DNA of 64,000 bases from Rhodococcus sp. UNC23MFCrub1.1 (GCF_000686025.1 NZ_JMLQ01000001.1:682001-746000); one strand, 5' to 3'. Shown: positions 52,762 through 62,840, numbered from the stretch's first letter. The notes: a model not told the origin generated them from the sequence alone. Translations and numbers: made by a program.

Positions 52762-53901
52762 ATGACTCTGCAGATCGGTTCCCTCGCCCTGCGTAGTCCC
52801 GTCGTCCTCGCGCCGATGGCCGGTGTCACCAACGTGGCGTTCCGCACGCTGTGTCGGGAGCTCGAGGAGACGCTGACGGGCAGCACCTCCGGGCTCTACG
52901 TCTGCGAGATGGTCACCGCGCGTGCCCTCGTCGAGCGGCAGCCCGCCACGTTGCACATGACCACGTTCGGCCCGACCGAGACGCCTCGCTCGTTGCAGCT
53001 CTACACCGTGGACCCGGACACGACGTACGACGCCGCGAAGATGATCGTCGACGAGAACATGGCCGACCACATCGACATGAACTTCGGCTGCCCCGTGCCC
53101 AAGGTGACGCGCAAGGGCGGCGGCGCCGCCCTGCCGTACAAGCGATCGCTCTTCGGACGCATCGTCGCCGCGGCGGTGAAGGCCACCGAGGGGACGGACA
53201 TCCCGGTGACCGTCAAGTTTCGGATCGGCATCGACGACGAGCATCACACGCACCTCGACGCAGGACGGATCGCCGCCGGCGAGGGTGCTGCGGCCGTCGC
53301 GCTCCATGCGCGCACCGCGGCGCAGCGTTACTCCGGTACGGCCGACTGGTCCGAGATCGCGCGCCTCAAGAATCACGTCCGCGACGTCCCCGTCCTGGGC
53401 AACGGCGACATCTTCGACGCGTCCGACGCCGCCCGCATGATGGCCGAGACCGGCTGCGACGGCGTGGTCGTCGGCCGCGGCTGCCTGGGACGCCCCTGGC
53501 TGTTCGCCGAACTGTCCGCCGCTCTGCGCGGCACCACTGCGCCGACTCCGCCCACGCTGGGCGAGGTCGCCGTCATCATGCGTCGGCACGCGGAACTGCT
53601 GTCCGACCACCACGGCGAGGGCCGCGGGCTCCGGGAGATGCGCAAGCACGTCGCCTGGTACATGCGCGGCTTCCCGGCCGGCTCGGACCTGCGGGTACGC
53701 ATGGCCACCGTCTCGACACTCGCGGAGCTCGACGAGCTGCTGGCTCGCCTGGATCCGACCGTTCCCTTCCCGGCCGACGCCGAGGGCCCCCGCGGTCGCC
53801 AGGGTTCCCCCGGCGCCGTGTCGCTGCCCGACGGCTGGCTCGACGATCCCGACGACTGTGCGGTGCCGGCGGGCGCCGATCTGATGCACTCGGGCGGATG
53901 A
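52762..53901 (+). CDS. dusB: tRNA-dihydrouridine synthase DusB-like
   Basis: A 379-residue FMN enzyme that reduces uridine in the tRNA D-loop. SPVVLAPMAGVTNVAFRTLCREL is the N-terminal FMN region; the catalytic Cys is in MNFGCPVPKVTRKGGGAAL; phosphate binding GDIFDASDAARMMAETGCDGVVVGRGCLGRPW. C-terminal helical domain binds tRNA. ATG 52762. Neighbours desA and the LCP gene match Rv0824c-Rv0822c. Confidence 0.95.
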   Translation: MTLQIGSLALRSPVVLAPMAGVTNVAFRTLCRELEETLTGSTSGLYVCEMVTARALVERQPATLHMTTFGPTETPRSLQLYTVDPDTTYDAAKMIVDENMADHIDMNFGCPVPKVTRKGGGAALPYKRSLFGRIVAAAVKATEGTDIPVTVKFRIGIDDEHHTHLDAGRIAAGEGAAAVALHARTAAQRYSGTADWSEIARLKNHVRDVPVLGNGDIFDASDAARMMAETGCDGVVVGRGCLGRPWLFAELSAALRGTTAPTPPTLGEVAVIMRRHAELLSDHHGEGRGLREMRKHVAWYMRGFPAGSDLRVRMATVSTLAELDELLARLDPTVPFPADAEGPRGRQGSPGAVSLPDGWLDDPDDCAVPAGADLMHSGG

Positions 53902-53964
53902 TCAGTACTATGGCGTCGATCCGTCGACCACTGTTCGACGCCCGAGAGAAAGACGGAACGACCA

Positions 53965-55947
53965 GTGGGTGACGAGAACGAACCGGGGTCGCCCACACCC
54001 GGACGACGCGCCCCCTGGGAGCGTCCCATCTCGCGAGTGCCGCGCTCCGATCGCGACCCCGAGACACCGTCTCCCCCGTCCGAGCAGCCCGCGCCGGAAC
54101 AGCGCCCGCCAGCGGATCGACCCGAGCCCGAGCAGACCCCGCCGTCCTCGTCCGACGACCAGGATCGACGGCTCTCGGTGGCCGAGGTCGTGGATCGGAT
54201 CTCCCGCATCGGTTCCAACCGGGGACGCGCAGCGGGTCGCGACGACTCGCCGACCTCCGGCGCGGACGATCGAGCGGTCGCGTCGAGCCCTCCACCGTCC
54301 CCGCCGGTTCCACCTCGCGAGGATCCCGAGCCGCCCACCGAGGTGATCGCCCCCGTCGTGGACGAGCGACGCACCGCGGAGCGTCCGGCGCCCGAGGCGG
54401 TCGGCCCCGTCGCACCCCCGACGCTCACGCGGCTCGCCCTCAGCAGGGCACGCAAGCGCAAGCGGATGCGGGTCGCCGGCCGTGTCGGCGTCTCGATGGT
54501 CTCGATCCTGGCCCTGGTCATCACCGGTGTCGTGTGGGGATATCTCCGGGCGACCGACCGCGGGTTCGAGCAGGTCGCGGCCCTGGACACCGAGTCCACC
54601 GACGTGGTCGACGCGCCCGGCCAGTACGGCGACGAGACCTACCTCATCGTCGGGACGGACACCCGAGCCGGAGCCAGTGGTGAGATCGGCGCCGGCACGG
54701 TGGCCGATGCCGAGGGTGCACGGTCCGACACCGTCATGCTCATCAACATCCCGGCCGACCGCAGTCGCGTGGTCGCCGTGTCGTTCCCCCGCGACCTCGA
54801 CGTCGAACGCCCCGAGTGCGAGGGCTGGGACAGCACCACCGGTGACTACACGGGCGAGATGTATCCCGCCGCGGACGGCGACAAGCTCAACGCGACCTAC
54901 GCGCTCGGTGGACCCAAGTGCCTGGTCAAGATCATTCAGAAGATCTCCGGACTGCGGATCGGCCACTTCGTGGGTATCGACTTCGCCGGCTTCGAGTCGA
55001 TGGTCGACGAGGTCGGCGGGGTGGACGTGTGTTCCCCGGTTCCGCTGGTCGACGAGGAGCTGGGAACGGTCCTGGCCACCGCGGGCGAACAGCGCATCGA
55101 CGGACGCACCGCGCTCAACTACGTGCGCGCCCGCAAGGTGGACGCCGAGGGCACCGGTGACTACGGACGCATCAAACGTCAGCAACTCTTCCTGTCCTCG
55201 CTCCTGCGCTCCGTGCTGAGCAACCGCGTGCTGTTCGACCCGGGCGCCCTCAACGGTTTCGTCACGGCGTTCACCCGCGACACGTTCGTCGAGAACGTGA
55301 AGACGTCGGATCTGCTGACGCTCGGCAAGTCGCTGCGCGGCGTCGAGGCGGGCGCGGTCACGTTCCTCACCGTCCCCACCGCGGGTACCACCTACTACGG
55401 CAACGAGATCCCGCGCACCGACGACATCAAGGCGATCTTCCAGGCGATCATCGACGACCAGCCGCTCCCCGGTGAGGAACGCGCACCCGAGACCACCCCC
55501 GAGGTCGCGCCGCCGGTCACCACCGAACCGCAGGTCGCGGTCGACCCCTCGCTGGTGTCGGTCCAGATCTCCAACGCCTCGGAGACCAGCGGACTGGCCG
55601 CCACCACCGCGGACGAACTGGCGGCCTACGGCTTCCAGGTCGTCGGGACCGGCAACGCCGAGACCACCGGTGCCGCGGCGACCGTCGTGCGGTACGGCGC
55701 CGGGTCGATCGCGGACGCGTCGACGGTGGCCAGCACCATTCCGGGAGCGGTTCTCGAGGAGACGCCGACTCTGGGCGGCATCGTCGAAGTCGTCCTGGGG
55801 ACGGATTTCCAGGGCTTCCTGATGCCGCCGACCGTCGTCGGAGACCTGCTTCCGACCTTCGCGACGGGGGTCTCCGGAGCGTCCACGGAGGTCGCGCTCC
55901 CCAGCGATCTGACGGTCACGAACGGGGCGGACGAGTCCTGTGTGTGA
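53965..55947 (+). CDS. LCP (LytR-CpsA-Psr) cell-wall ligase
   Basis: A 660-residue membrane-anchored enzyme. Residues 1-165 are a disordered Pro/Glu/Arg-rich cytoplasmic part with a basic end (RARKRKRMR), then one transmembrane helix (about 172-193). The LCP domain (about 230-420) carries SDTVMLINIPADRSRVVAVSFPRDLDVERPECEG, FVGIDFAGFESMVDEVGGVDVC and RKVDAEGTGDYGRIKRQQ. A C-terminal LytR_C domain (about 535-640) follows a Pro/Thr linker. LCP enzymes attach arabinogalactan to peptidoglycan. GTG 53965. Confidence 0.93.
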   Translation: MGDENEPGSPTPGRRAPWERPISRVPRSDRDPETPSPPSEQPAPEQRPPADRPEPEQTPPSSSDDQDRRLSVAEVVDRISRIGSNRGRAAGRDDSPTSGADDRAVASSPPPSPPVPPREDPEPPTEVIAPVVDERRTAERPAPEAVGPVAPPTLTRLALSRARKRKRMRVAGRVGVSMVSILALVITGVVWGYLRATDRGFEQVAALDTESTDVVDAPGQYGDETYLIVGTDTRAGASGEIGAGTVADAEGARSDTVMLINIPADRSRVVAVSFPRDLDVERPECEGWDSTTGDYTGEMYPAADGDKLNATYALGGPKCLVKIIQKISGLRIGHFVGIDFAGFESMVDEVGGVDVCSPVPLVDEELGTVLATAGEQRIDGRTALNYVRARKVDAEGTGDYGRIKRQQLFLSSLLRSVLSNRVLFDPGALNGFVTAFTRDTFVENVKTSDLLTLGKSLRGVEAGAVTFLTVPTAGTTYYGNEIPRTDDIKAIFQAIIDDQPLPGEERAPETTPEVAPPVTTEPQVAVDPSLVSVQISNASETSGLAATTADELAAYGFQVVGTGNAETTGAAATVVRYGAGSIADASTVASTIPGAVLEETPTLGGIVEVVLGTDFQGFLMPPTVVGDLLPTFATGVSGASTEVALPSDLTVTNGADESCV

Positions 55948-55960
55948 ATCGCTGCTCCGC

Positions 55961-55982
55961 ATTCACCGCCCGTTCACCGCCT
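55961..55982 (+). promoter_or_regulatory. PHO box upstream of phoU
   Basis: Two adjacent 11-bp direct repeats ATTCACCGCCC and GTTCACCGCCT, matching the actinobacterial PHO box (repeats of G/T-TCAC... spaced 11 bp). They lie 41 nt before the phoU ATG, upstream of a -10 TAAAAT (56011-56016). The likely binder is RegX3/PhoP. Confidence 0.72.
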
Positions 55983-56022
55983 GCATGCCCTGTACCCACG
56001 TACGGCCGAGTAAAATCGGGCC

Positions 56023-56700
56023 ATGCGCGTGGCTTACAACGAACAGATGACAGAACTCGCCGACCTGCTCGGCGAGATGGCCGCCCTGGCCGGTAGTGCG
56101 ATGGAGCGCGCCACGCAGTCCCTGCTGCAGGCGGATCTCCGGATCGCCGAGCAGGTGATCGGCGAGCACGACAAGATCACCGACCTCAGTGCCCAGGCAG
56201 AGGAGCGCGCCTTCGCGTTGCTGGCTCTCCAGGCACCCGTCGCCGGCGACCTCCGCTCGGTGGTCTCCGGCATCCAGATCGTCGCCGACATCGACCGGAT
56301 GGGCGCTCTCGCCCTGCACGTCGCCAAGATCGCGCGTCGTCGCCACCCCCAGCACGCACTGCCGGAGGAGGTCAACGGTTACTTCGCCGAGATGGGACGC
56401 ATCGCCGTCGCTCTCGGCTCCTCCGCACGTGAGGTGCTCGAGACCCGCGACCCCGAGCGCGCCGCGAAACTCCGTGAGGAGGACGAGGCGATGGACGACC
56501 TGCACCGCCACCTGTTCAGCGTCCTCATGGACAAGGAGTGGAAGCACGGCGTCGCCGCAGCCGTCGACGTGACCCTGCTGGGTCGCTTCTACGAGCGCTT
56601 CGCCGACCACGCCGTCGAGGTGGGCCGCCGAGTCATCTTCCTGGTCACCGGCAGCCTGCCCAGCGACCTGCCGACGCCTCCCGCGCAGCACGTGTCCTAG
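56023..56700 (+). CDS. phoU: Phosphate-specific transport regulator PhoU (PhoY2-like)
   Basis: A 225-residue protein of two three-helix PhoU domains with metal-binding motifs [16 protein letters not shown] (ExxxD-like) and [17 protein letters not shown]. PhoU links the Pst transporter to the SenX3-type kinase and represses the Pho response when phosphate is high. TAAAAT ends 6 nt before ATG 56023 and no Shine-Dalgarno is present, so the mRNA is probably leaderless. A PHO box lies upstream. Confidence 0.95.
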   Translation: MRVAYNEQMTELADLLGEMAALAGSAMERATQSLLQADLRIAEQVIGEHDKITDLSAQAEERAFALLALQAPVAGDLRSVVSGIQIVADIDRMGALALHVAKIARRRHPQHALPEEVNGYFAEMGRIAVALGSSAREVLETRDPERAAKLREEDEAMDDLHRHLFSVLMDKEWKHGVAAAVDVTLLGRFYERFADHAVEVGRRVIFLVTGSLPSDLPTPPAQHVS

Positions 56701-56726
56701 TTCTTCCACTCGCTACCCGGACGCAC

Positions 56727-56762
56727 GAAAGGGCGCCCTCCCCGCGGGGAGGGCGCCCTTTC
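56727..56762. terminator. Bidirectional terminator between phoU and pstB
   Basis: A 36-bp perfect palindrome (arms GAAAGGGCGCCCTCCCC with complement, 2-bp centre) with A/T runs at both ends, midway between the convergent phoU and pstB genes. Confidence 0.92.
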
Positions 56763-56787
56763 CGTGTGTGGACGCGCGAGCTGCGGT

Positions 56788-57564
56788 CTAGCCGAAGCGA
56801 CCCGAGATGTAGTCCTCGGTGGCCTTCTGCGACGGGTTGGAGAAGATCTTCTCGGTGTCGTCGATCTCGATCAGGTTGCCGGGCTTGCCGGTGGCCTCGA
56901 GGTTGAAGAAGCCGGTCTGGTCGCTCACACGTGCAGCCTGCTGCATGTTGTGCGTGACGATGACGATGGTGAAGTCCTTCTTCAGCTCACCGATCAGGTC
57001 CTCGATCGCCAGCGTCGAGATCGGGTCGAGAGCCGAGCAGGGCTCGTCCATGAGCAGGACGTCGGGCTGCACCGCGATCGCACGGGCGATGCACAGACGC
57101 TGCTGCTGACCACCGGACAGACCGCCGCCCGGCTTGTCGAGGCGGTCCTTGACCTCGTTCCACAGGTTCGCGCCCTTGAGCGACTCCTCCGCGACCTCGT
57201 CCAGCTGCTTCTTGCTGCGGCCACCCTGCAGCTTCAGGCCGGCCACGACGTTGTCACGGATGGACATGGTGGGGAACGGGTTCGGACGCTGGAAGACCAT
57301 GCCGATCGTGCGGCGGACGCCGACCGGGTCGACGCCGGAACCGTAGATGTCCTCGCCGTCGAGCAGCACCGAGCCCTCGACGCGGGCACCCGGGGTGACC
57401 TCGTGCATGCGGTTCAGCGAGCGGAGCACCGTGGACTTGCCGCAGCCGGACGGTCCGATGAAGGCCGTGACGCTACGAGGAGGAACGGAGAGCGTCACGT
57501 TCGACACGGCGTGGAACTTGCCGTAGAAGATGTTGACGTCCTTGAGATCGAGTCGTTTTGCCAT
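56788..57564 (-). CDS. pstB: Phosphate ABC transporter ATP-binding protein PstB
   Basis: A 258-residue ATPase: Walker [18 protein letters not shown]-loop [12 protein letters not shown], signature [14 protein letters not shown], Walker [14 protein letters not shown], and H-loop [12 protein letters not shown]. It matches PstB in length and in the NPF-M motif. Powers high-affinity phosphate import. AAGGA before ATG 57564. Last gene of pstSCAB. Confidence 0.97.
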   Translation of the reverse strand: MAKRLDLKDVNIFYGKFHAVSNVTLSVPPRSVTAFIGPSGCGKSTVLRSLNRMHEVTPGARVEGSVLLDGEDIYGSGVDPVGVRRTIGMVFQRPNPFPTMSIRDNVVAGLKLQGGRSKKQLDEVAEESLKGANLWNEVKDRLDKPGGGLSGGQQQRLCIARAIAVQPDVLLMDEPCSALDPISTLAIEDLIGELKKDFTIVIVTHNMQQAARVSDQTGFFNLEATGKPGNLIEIDDTEKIFSNPSQKATEDYISGRFG

Positions 57565-57579
57565 GTCGAGATCCTTCTG

Positions 57580-58509
57580 TCAGAAGTTCTTGGGAGCGAA
57601 GAAGCGGGAGACCAGCTTCGCGCCGATGTTCAGCACCGCAACGATGAGGATGAGGGTGAGGGCGGCACCCCACATCCGCTCGCTGGTGAGGGCAGCGGTT
57701 CCGGCCTTCTGGAGGTCGACCATCATGAGCGGCAGCGACGTCTGCGGACCGGCGAACAGGTTGAAGTTGATGGCCGTCGCGGACCCGACCAGGATCAGCA
57801 CCGGCGCCGTCTCACCCATGACGCGGGCGAGAGCGAGCATGATGCCCGTGACGATGCCCGAGAGCGCCGTCGGGACGACGATCTTGGCGATGGTCTTCCA
57901 CTTCGGCACACCCAGCGCGTACGACGCCTCGCGCAGGTCCTGGGGAACGATGCGCAGCATCTCCTCCGCCGAGCGCACGATCACGGGGATCATGAGCAGG
58001 ACCAGGGCGAGCGAGACAGCCAGACCCGACCGGTCGAAGCCGAACGTCGCGATCCACAGCGAGTAGATGAACAGCGCCGCGACGATGGACGGGACACCGG
58101 TGAGGATGTCGACCATGAACGTCGTGGCCTTCGCGAGCCGCGTGCCCACGCCGTACTCGACGAGGTAGATGGCGACGAAGATGCCGATCGGGATGGAGAT
58201 GACCGCGCAGAAGAGTCCCTGGAGCAGCGTTCCGACGATCGCGTGGTACGCGCCGCCGCCTTCCTTGAAGGGGGTGACACCCGCCTGCGAGTACTGCCAC
58301 CAGTCGGCCGACGCGACGGCGCCGATACCGCGGGAGACGACGGTGTAGAGAACCCAGATCAGTGGGACGAGCGCAATGAGCACCGCGAGGGACACGAGGA
58401 CTGTCGCGATCGAGTCGGAGGCCTTGCGACGGGCACTGACACCCTGGAAGGTCGGCTCCTTGACGGGGCGATCCATGGTGGCGGTTCCACCGGACGTGGT
58501 GTCGGCCAT
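57580..58509 (-). CDS. pstA: Phosphate ABC transporter permease PstA
   Basis: A 309-residue membrane permease with about six helices and the EAA-like loop (ASYALGVPKWKTIAKIVVPTALSGIVTGIML) that contacts PstB. GSATAINFNLFAGPQTSLPLMM is typical of PstA. ATG 58509 has AAAGGA upstream; 3 nt after the pstC stop. Forms the channel with PstC. Confidence 0.96.
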   Translation of the reverse strand: MADTTSGGTATMDRPVKEPTFQGVSARRKASDSIATVLVSLAVLIALVPLIWVLYTVVSRGIGAVASADWWQYSQAGVTPFKEGGGAYHAIVGTLLQGLFCAVISIPIGIFVAIYLVEYGVGTRLAKATTFMVDILTGVPSIVAALFIYSLWIATFGFDRSGLAVSLALVLLMIPVIVRSAEEMLRIVPQDLREASYALGVPKWKTIAKIVVPTALSGIVTGIMLALARVMGETAPVLILVGSATAINFNLFAGPQTSLPLMMVDLQKAGTAALTSERMWGAALTLILIVAVLNIGAKLVSRFFAPKNF

Positions 58510-58512
58510 GGG

Positions 58513-59550
58513 TCAGTCCTTCTTTCCAGCGATGGCGGCGCGGGCGCCGGCGTTGACGACGAAGGTGAGGACGAACAGCACCAGGCCCGCGGCGATGTAG
58601 GCACCGGCCTGCAGCTGGTTGTTGAACTCACCCGCGGCCAGTGCGATCTTCGTCGCGAAGGTGTTGCCGCCGTCGAACAGCGTCCAGCCGAACGTCTCCT
58701 GGGTGCTGCGGATGATGATGTAGAGCGCGATGGTCTCGCCGAGCGCGCGGCCAAGGCCCAGCATCGAGCCGCTGACGAAGCCGGACTTGCCGAACGGGAT
58801 GACCGTGGTGCGCACGACCTCCCACCGAGTGGCGCCGAGGGCGAGAGCAGCCTCGATCTGGCCACGGGGCGTCTGGACGAACACCTCGCGGGTGACCGCG
58901 GCGATGATCGGCAGGATCATGACGGCGAGCACGATCGCACCGGTGAAGATGGTGCCGCCGCCGGCGATGGAGACGGAACCGGTGGCGAAGAGCGGGAACC
59001 ACGCGAGGTTCGTGTTGAGCCACTCGGCGACGGGCGAGATGACCGGCGCGAGAACGTACAGGCCCCAGAGTCCGAAGACGATGGACGGCACGGCGGCCAG
59101 CAGGTCGATGACGTAGCCCAGCGGGCCCGCCAGACGCTTCGGGGCGTAGTTCGTCAGGTAGATCGCGATGCCCAGTGCCACCGGCATGGCGATCAGCAGA
59201 GCCACCACCGACACCGTGGCCGTGACCAGGAACAGGTCACGGACACCGAAGAGCATGGCGGACGTGTCCGACGTGCTCCACTGCCCGTTGTACGTGAAGA
59301 AGTTCACGGTGTTGTTCTGCAGTGCGGGGATCGCCCGCCACAGGAGGAACCCACCGATCGCCGCGATCAGGACGATGACGAAGACACCGGAACCGGTGGC
59401 GAGCGTCGAGAAGATGCGGTCACCCGGGCGGGTGACCGTACCTGAGGCTTTCTTGTCGGGCACTGGTGTCGGCGCTTCCGTCTTGCGAGCGGCGCTCACG
59501 GCCGATGTGGTGGCCGGCGTGACGTCGCTGATCGAATGGGTGTCGCTCAT
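58513..59550 (-). CDS. pstC: Phosphate ABC transporter permease PstC
   Basis: A 345-residue permease: cytoplasmic N-terminus of about 50 residues, then about six to seven helices with the EAA loop [59 protein letters not shown] and [17 protein letters not shown] are PstC features. ATG 59550 is chosen; GTG 59559 is three codons upstream in frame. The pstS gene precedes it by about 90 nt. Confidence 0.95.
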   Translation of the reverse strand: MSDTHSISDVTPATTSAVSAARKTEAPTPVPDKKASGTVTRPGDRIFSTLATGSGVFVIVLIAAIGGFLLWRAIPALQNNTVNFFTYNGQWSTSDTSAMLFGVRDLFLVTATVSVVALLIAMPVALGIAIYLTNYAPKRLAGPLGYVIDLLAAVPSIVFGLWGLYVLAPVISPVAEWLNTNLAWFPLFATGSVSIAGGGTIFTGAIVLAVMILPIIAAVTREVFVQTPRGQIEAALALGATRWEVVRTTVIPFGKSGFVSGSMLGLGRALGETIALYIIIRSTQETFGWTLFDGGNTFATKIALAAGEFNNQLQAGAYIAAGLVLFVLTFVVNAGARAAIAGKKD

Positions 59551-59640
59551 ACCGCTCACTGTCTCGTGTGGGGTGGTACGGCATCGCCTGCATCACCCGG
59601 TGAATGGTCTTCGGGGGTGATGCAGGCGAGAACCAGTGTG

Positions 59641-60738
59641 TCAGGAAATGGCGTTGATCGCCGTCACCAGACGCTCCTTGAAGCTGTCCGGGAGCGGCAC
59701 GTAACCGGCAGCCTCGAGGCCTTCCTGGCCCTCGTTGGCAGCGCTGAGCAGGAACGACTTGACGCCCGCGGCGGTCTCCGCGTCGTAGCCCTTGGAGCAG
59801 ACGATCTCGTAGGTCGACAGCACCAGCGGGTAGGAATCGGCTTCCTTGCTGGCGAACAGTGCGTCGGTATCGAGCGCGAGGTCGTTTCCGTCACCGGAGA
59901 AGGTGACCGTGTCGATCGCCTTGGCGGCGGTCTCGGTGGTGAGCTCGACGGCACCAGCGCCGAAGTCGATCTGCGCCGCGGTCAGGTTCTCCTGATCGGC
60001 GAAGCCCTTCTCGACGTACGTGATGGCGCCCGGGGTGGCGGCAGCGGCCTGAGCGACGCCCGACGAACCGTTGGCGCCCTCGCCCACTCCACCGGCCCAG
60101 TCGGAGCTGTGGTCCAGCGTCCAGGACTGCGGTGCGGCGTCGGACAGGAAGCGCTGGAAGTTGTCGCTGGTGCCCGAGGAATCCGAGCGGTAGATCGGCG
60201 TGATGGCGGTGGTCGGGAGCGACGCGCCCTCGTTCAGCGCGGCGATGGCCGGATCGTTCCAGGTGGTGATCTTGCCGGTGAAGATCTGGGCGATGACGTC
60301 GGGCGTCAGGACCAGGTCGTCGACACCGTCGAGCGTGTAGGCCACGGCGACCGGACCGAACACGAGGGGAAGGTTCCACGCCGGGTTGCCGGCGCAGCGC
60401 GTGGCGGCCGCGTCGGCCTGCTCTTCCTTGATGGACGAGTCCGAGCCCGCGAAGTCCACGAGACCGGCGACGAACTGGGTCCGGCCGTTGCCGGAACCGC
60501 TCACGGTGTACTCCACGGCCTTGCCGGAGCACACACCCGAGTAGACGGACGTGAAGTTGGACATCGCGTTCTGCTGCGCCGACGATCCTTCGCCGGTGAT
60601 GGGGCTCTTGCCCTCGCACGTCGCGGCGGAGTCACCACTGCCGGTGGCCTCGACGTTCGCGTCGGAACCACATGCAGCCAGCGTCAATCCGCCGACAGCC
60701 AGTACACCCATGAGGGCAATGCTGCGCTCGAGCTTCAC
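59641..60738 (-). CDS. pstS: Phosphate-binding lipoprotein PstS
   Basis: A 365-residue lipoprotein with signal peptide and lipobox TLAAC (about residue 23). Phosphate-binding motifs GEGSSAQQNAM, DFAGSDSSIKEE, and YRSDSSGTSDNFQRFLSDAAPQSW (SGT loop). Delivers phosphate to PstCA. GTG 60738 has GGAGGAG six nt before. The 220-nt upstream gap holds the PHO box and a promoter. Confidence 0.97.
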   Translation of the reverse strand: MKLERSIALMGVLAVGGLTLAACGSDANVEATGSGDSAATCEGKSPITGEGSSAQQNAMSNFTSVYSGVCSGKAVEYTVSGSGNGRTQFVAGLVDFAGSDSSIKEEQADAAATRCAGNPAWNLPLVFGPVAVAYTLDGVDDLVLTPDVIAQIFTGKITTWNDPAIAALNEGASLPTTAITPIYRSDSSGTSDNFQRFLSDAAPQSWTLDHSSDWAGGVGEGANGSSGVAQAAAATPGAITYVEKGFADQENLTAAQIDFGAGAVELTTETAAKAIDTVTFSGDGNDLALDTDALFASKEADSYPLVLSTYEIVCSKGYDAETAAGVKSFLLSAANEGQEGLEAAGYVPLPDSFKERLVTAINAIS

Positions 60739-60841
60739 CTGTCTCCTCCAGAAACAGCCCGTCGGCGACCGATCGGTCGGCGGGCGAGAAAAGATGCGGT
60801 GACGTCGTACCGCAACGGGCAGCGTGCGCTACCCGTGGGAG

Positions 60842-60869
60842 AACGTAAGCGCCGGTGGTGGACGGTTCA
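60842..60869 (-). promoter_or_regulatory. Possible pstS promoter
   Basis: On the minus strand TGAACC (60869-60864) and TACGTT (60847-60842), 16 bp apart, just downstream of the PHO box, giving a leader of about 100 nt. Confidence 0.4.
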
Positions 60870-60874
60870 CCGCG

Positions 60875-60896
60875 CCTTTGTGAACGGAGGGTGAAC
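60875..60896 (-). promoter_or_regulatory. PHO box upstream of pstSCAB
   Basis: On the minus strand two contiguous 11-bp repeats GTTCACCCTCC and GTTCACAAAGG match the actinobacterial PHO-box consensus. The box lies upstream of the -35-like TGAACC. A further GGTGAAC motif nearby is inverted. It shares the TTCAC repeats with the phoU box. Confidence 0.8.
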
Positions 60897-60958
60897 AGAC
60901 AGACCGAAAACCCGGATCGGGATGCGATGCGCGTCTCAGGGACCGCACCGGTCCCGCG

Positions 60959-61870
60959 TCAGACGCGCGCGAACGCCGCGTCGACGTGGAAGGTGGCGAA
61001 GCCGAGCCGGTCGTACGTGTGCACGGCGGCCGTGTTGTCCGACTCGACGTACAGCAGCACGCCGGCGAGGCCACGATCGGCCAGATACCGCAGGCCGGCG
61101 AGCGTGAGGGTCCGGCCGAGCCCCCTGCCCTGGGCCGCCGGATCCATACCGACGACGTAGACCTCACCCAGTTCGGGATCGTCTCCGGTCGGCGGGTGCA
61201 CCTTGGTCCAGTGGAACCCCAGCACGGTGTCCGGGTCGTCCGTCGACGTCGCCACGAACAGCCCCGCGGGGTCGAACCAGGACTCCGCGCGGCGCTCGTC
61301 GATCTCCGCCTGCGTCCAGCCACCCTGCTCGGGGTGCCAGGAGAACGCGGCGTTGTTCACCCGCAGGATCTCGGCGTCGTCGGACTCGCGGTAGGTCCGC
61401 ACGGTGATGCCGTCCGGGACGGTGAGTTCGGGCAGGGGCGCCGCGTCGGGGCCACCGAGCGGGCGGCGCATCTGCAGCAGTTCGCGGACCACCTCGAGAC
61501 CGACTTTCTCGGCGACGCGATCGGCGGCGGGCAGCCGCCCGTGGGCCCACACGCGCGCCCCCGGTGCTGCGAGAGCGCGGTCGACCAGCGCGGTGCCGAC
61601 GCCACGGCCCCGGTGATCGGGGTGCACGACGGCCTCCACCATGACCGGCGCGTCACCGCGCGCGGGCGAGAGCGTCGCGTACCCCACGAGGTGTTCGCCG
61701 TCCAGTGCCAGCAGGTGCTCGTCGTCCCGCGGAGAGTCCACGGCGCGCTCGGCCTGCTCCGACAGCGGCGGTGTCCCGTCGGCGGTCGTCGCGGCCTCGA
61801 TCGCGTCGCGGACGCGTCGGGCCTCGTCGCCGACCGGTCGCCGTGCCTCGAGTCGAATCGCGTCGCTCAC
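60959..61870 (-). CDS. mshD: Mycothiol synthase MshD
   Basis: A 303-residue protein with two GNAT domains: HPDHRGRGVGTALVDRAL (first acetyl-CoA loop, about 85-100) and MDPAAQGRGLGRTLTLAGLRYL (second). It acetylates Cys-GlcN-Ins in the last step of mycothiol synthesis. FSWHPEQGGWTQAEIDER is the MshD signature. GTG 61870 starts one nt after the glnR stop, so the two genes are coupled as in mycobacteria (Rv0818-Rv0819). Confidence 0.95.
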   Translation of the reverse strand: MSDAIRLEARRPVGDEARRVRDAIEAATTADGTPPLSEQAERAVDSPRDDEHLLALDGEHLVGYATLSPARGDAPVMVEAVVHPDHRGRGVGTALVDRALAAPGARVWAHGRLPAADRVAEKVGLEVVRELLQMRRPLGGPDAAPLPELTVPDGITVRTYRESDDAEILRVNNAAFSWHPEQGGWTQAEIDERRAESWFDPAGLFVATSTDDPDTVLGFHWTKVHPPTGDDPELGEVYVVGMDPAAQGRGLGRTLTLAGLRYLADRGLAGVLLYVESDNTAAVHTYDRLGFATFHVDAAFARV

Positions 61871-61871
61871 G

Positions 61872-62660
61872 TCAGAAGGCCGTCCGATCAGCTGGGGCGA
61901 ACGAGGGTGTCGCCGTGTCGTTCTCGATGTCCAGGTCGCCGCCCGACGGCAGGTCCACCGCGTCGTCGCTGCCCGCCGCACCCTTACCTGCCCGGCTCGG
62001 TCTCACGGCCTTGTATCCCACGTTGCGCACGGTGCCGATGAGCGACTCGTACTCCGTTCCGAGCTTCGCGCGCAGACGCCGGACGTGCACGTCCACGGTG
62101 CGGGTACCGCCGAAGAAGTCGTACCCCCACACCTCCTGCAGCAGCTGCGCTCGGGTGAAGACGCGGCCCGCGTGCTGGGCGAGGTACTTGAGGAGTTCGA
62201 ACTCCTTGTAGGTGAGGTCGAGCGGTCGCCCGCGCAGACGGGCGGTGTAGGTGCCCTCGTCGATGACGAGCTCGCCGAGCGTGATCTTTCCCGAGGCCTC
62301 GGGACTGCTGACGCCTCCGTGGCGGCCCACGAGCAGACGCAACCGGGCATCGAGCTCGGCGGGTCCGGTGGTGGGCAACAGGATGTCGTCGAGGCCCCAC
62401 TCCGCGTTGACGGCGACCAGGCCGCCCTCGGTGAGCACGGCCACCACGGGTACCGACGAGCCGGCGCTGCCGAGCAGTCGGCACAGTCCGCGGGCGGCGG
62501 CCAGATCGGTGCGGGCGTCGACGAGCGCGATGTCCGCGCTCCCGGCCTCGAGCAACGACGAGACCTCGGTCGGTGCGGGACGCACCGTGTGCGCCAGGAG
62601 CGCGAGGGACGGGAGCACGGACTCCGGATCCGGATCGGAGGTCAGCAGCAGCAACTCCAC
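61872..62660 (-). CDS. glnR: GlnR-type OmpR-family global nitrogen regulator
   Basis: A 262-residue atypical response regulator. The receiver has Asp48 (IALVDARTD) but lacks the usual acidic pocket, typical of the orphan GlnR regulators. Winged-helix domain: [58 protein letters not shown] 35-residue acidic tail follows. GlnR controls nitrogen assimilation genes. GTG 62660 has AGGAGG upstream. Coupled to mshD. Confidence 0.93.
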   Translation of the reverse strand: MELLLLTSDPDPESVLPSLALLAHTVRPAPTEVSSLLEAGSADIALVDARTDLAAARGLCRLLGSAGSSVPVVAVLTEGGLVAVNAEWGLDDILLPTTGPAELDARLRLLVGRHGGVSSPEASGKITLGELVIDEGTYTARLRGRPLDLTYKEFELLKYLAQHAGRVFTRAQLLQEVWGYDFFGGTRTVDVHVRRLRAKLGTEYESLIGTVRNVGYKAVRPSRAGKGAAGSDDAVDLPSGGDLDIENDTATPSFAPADRTAF

Positions 62661-62840
62661 AGGGCCTCCTCGTCCACTCTTCTCCGGCCGGACGAGCCCA
62701 CCAGCGGGTCCGCGACCGGCACTTCCGGTTGTTCTTCGGTCACAGACTAACCTGTCGGAAGGCAGGACAGTCGGCTGCGAGCCGCCACCGCCCGCCTCGG
62801 GACCCGCCCGCAGGACACCGAACCGCCCGAGAGGAACTCC

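Noticed and set aside
56764..59445. 893-residue open frame on the plus strand
   Set aside because: Antisense to pstBAC, which have full Walker and EAA motifs. A GC-bias shadow.
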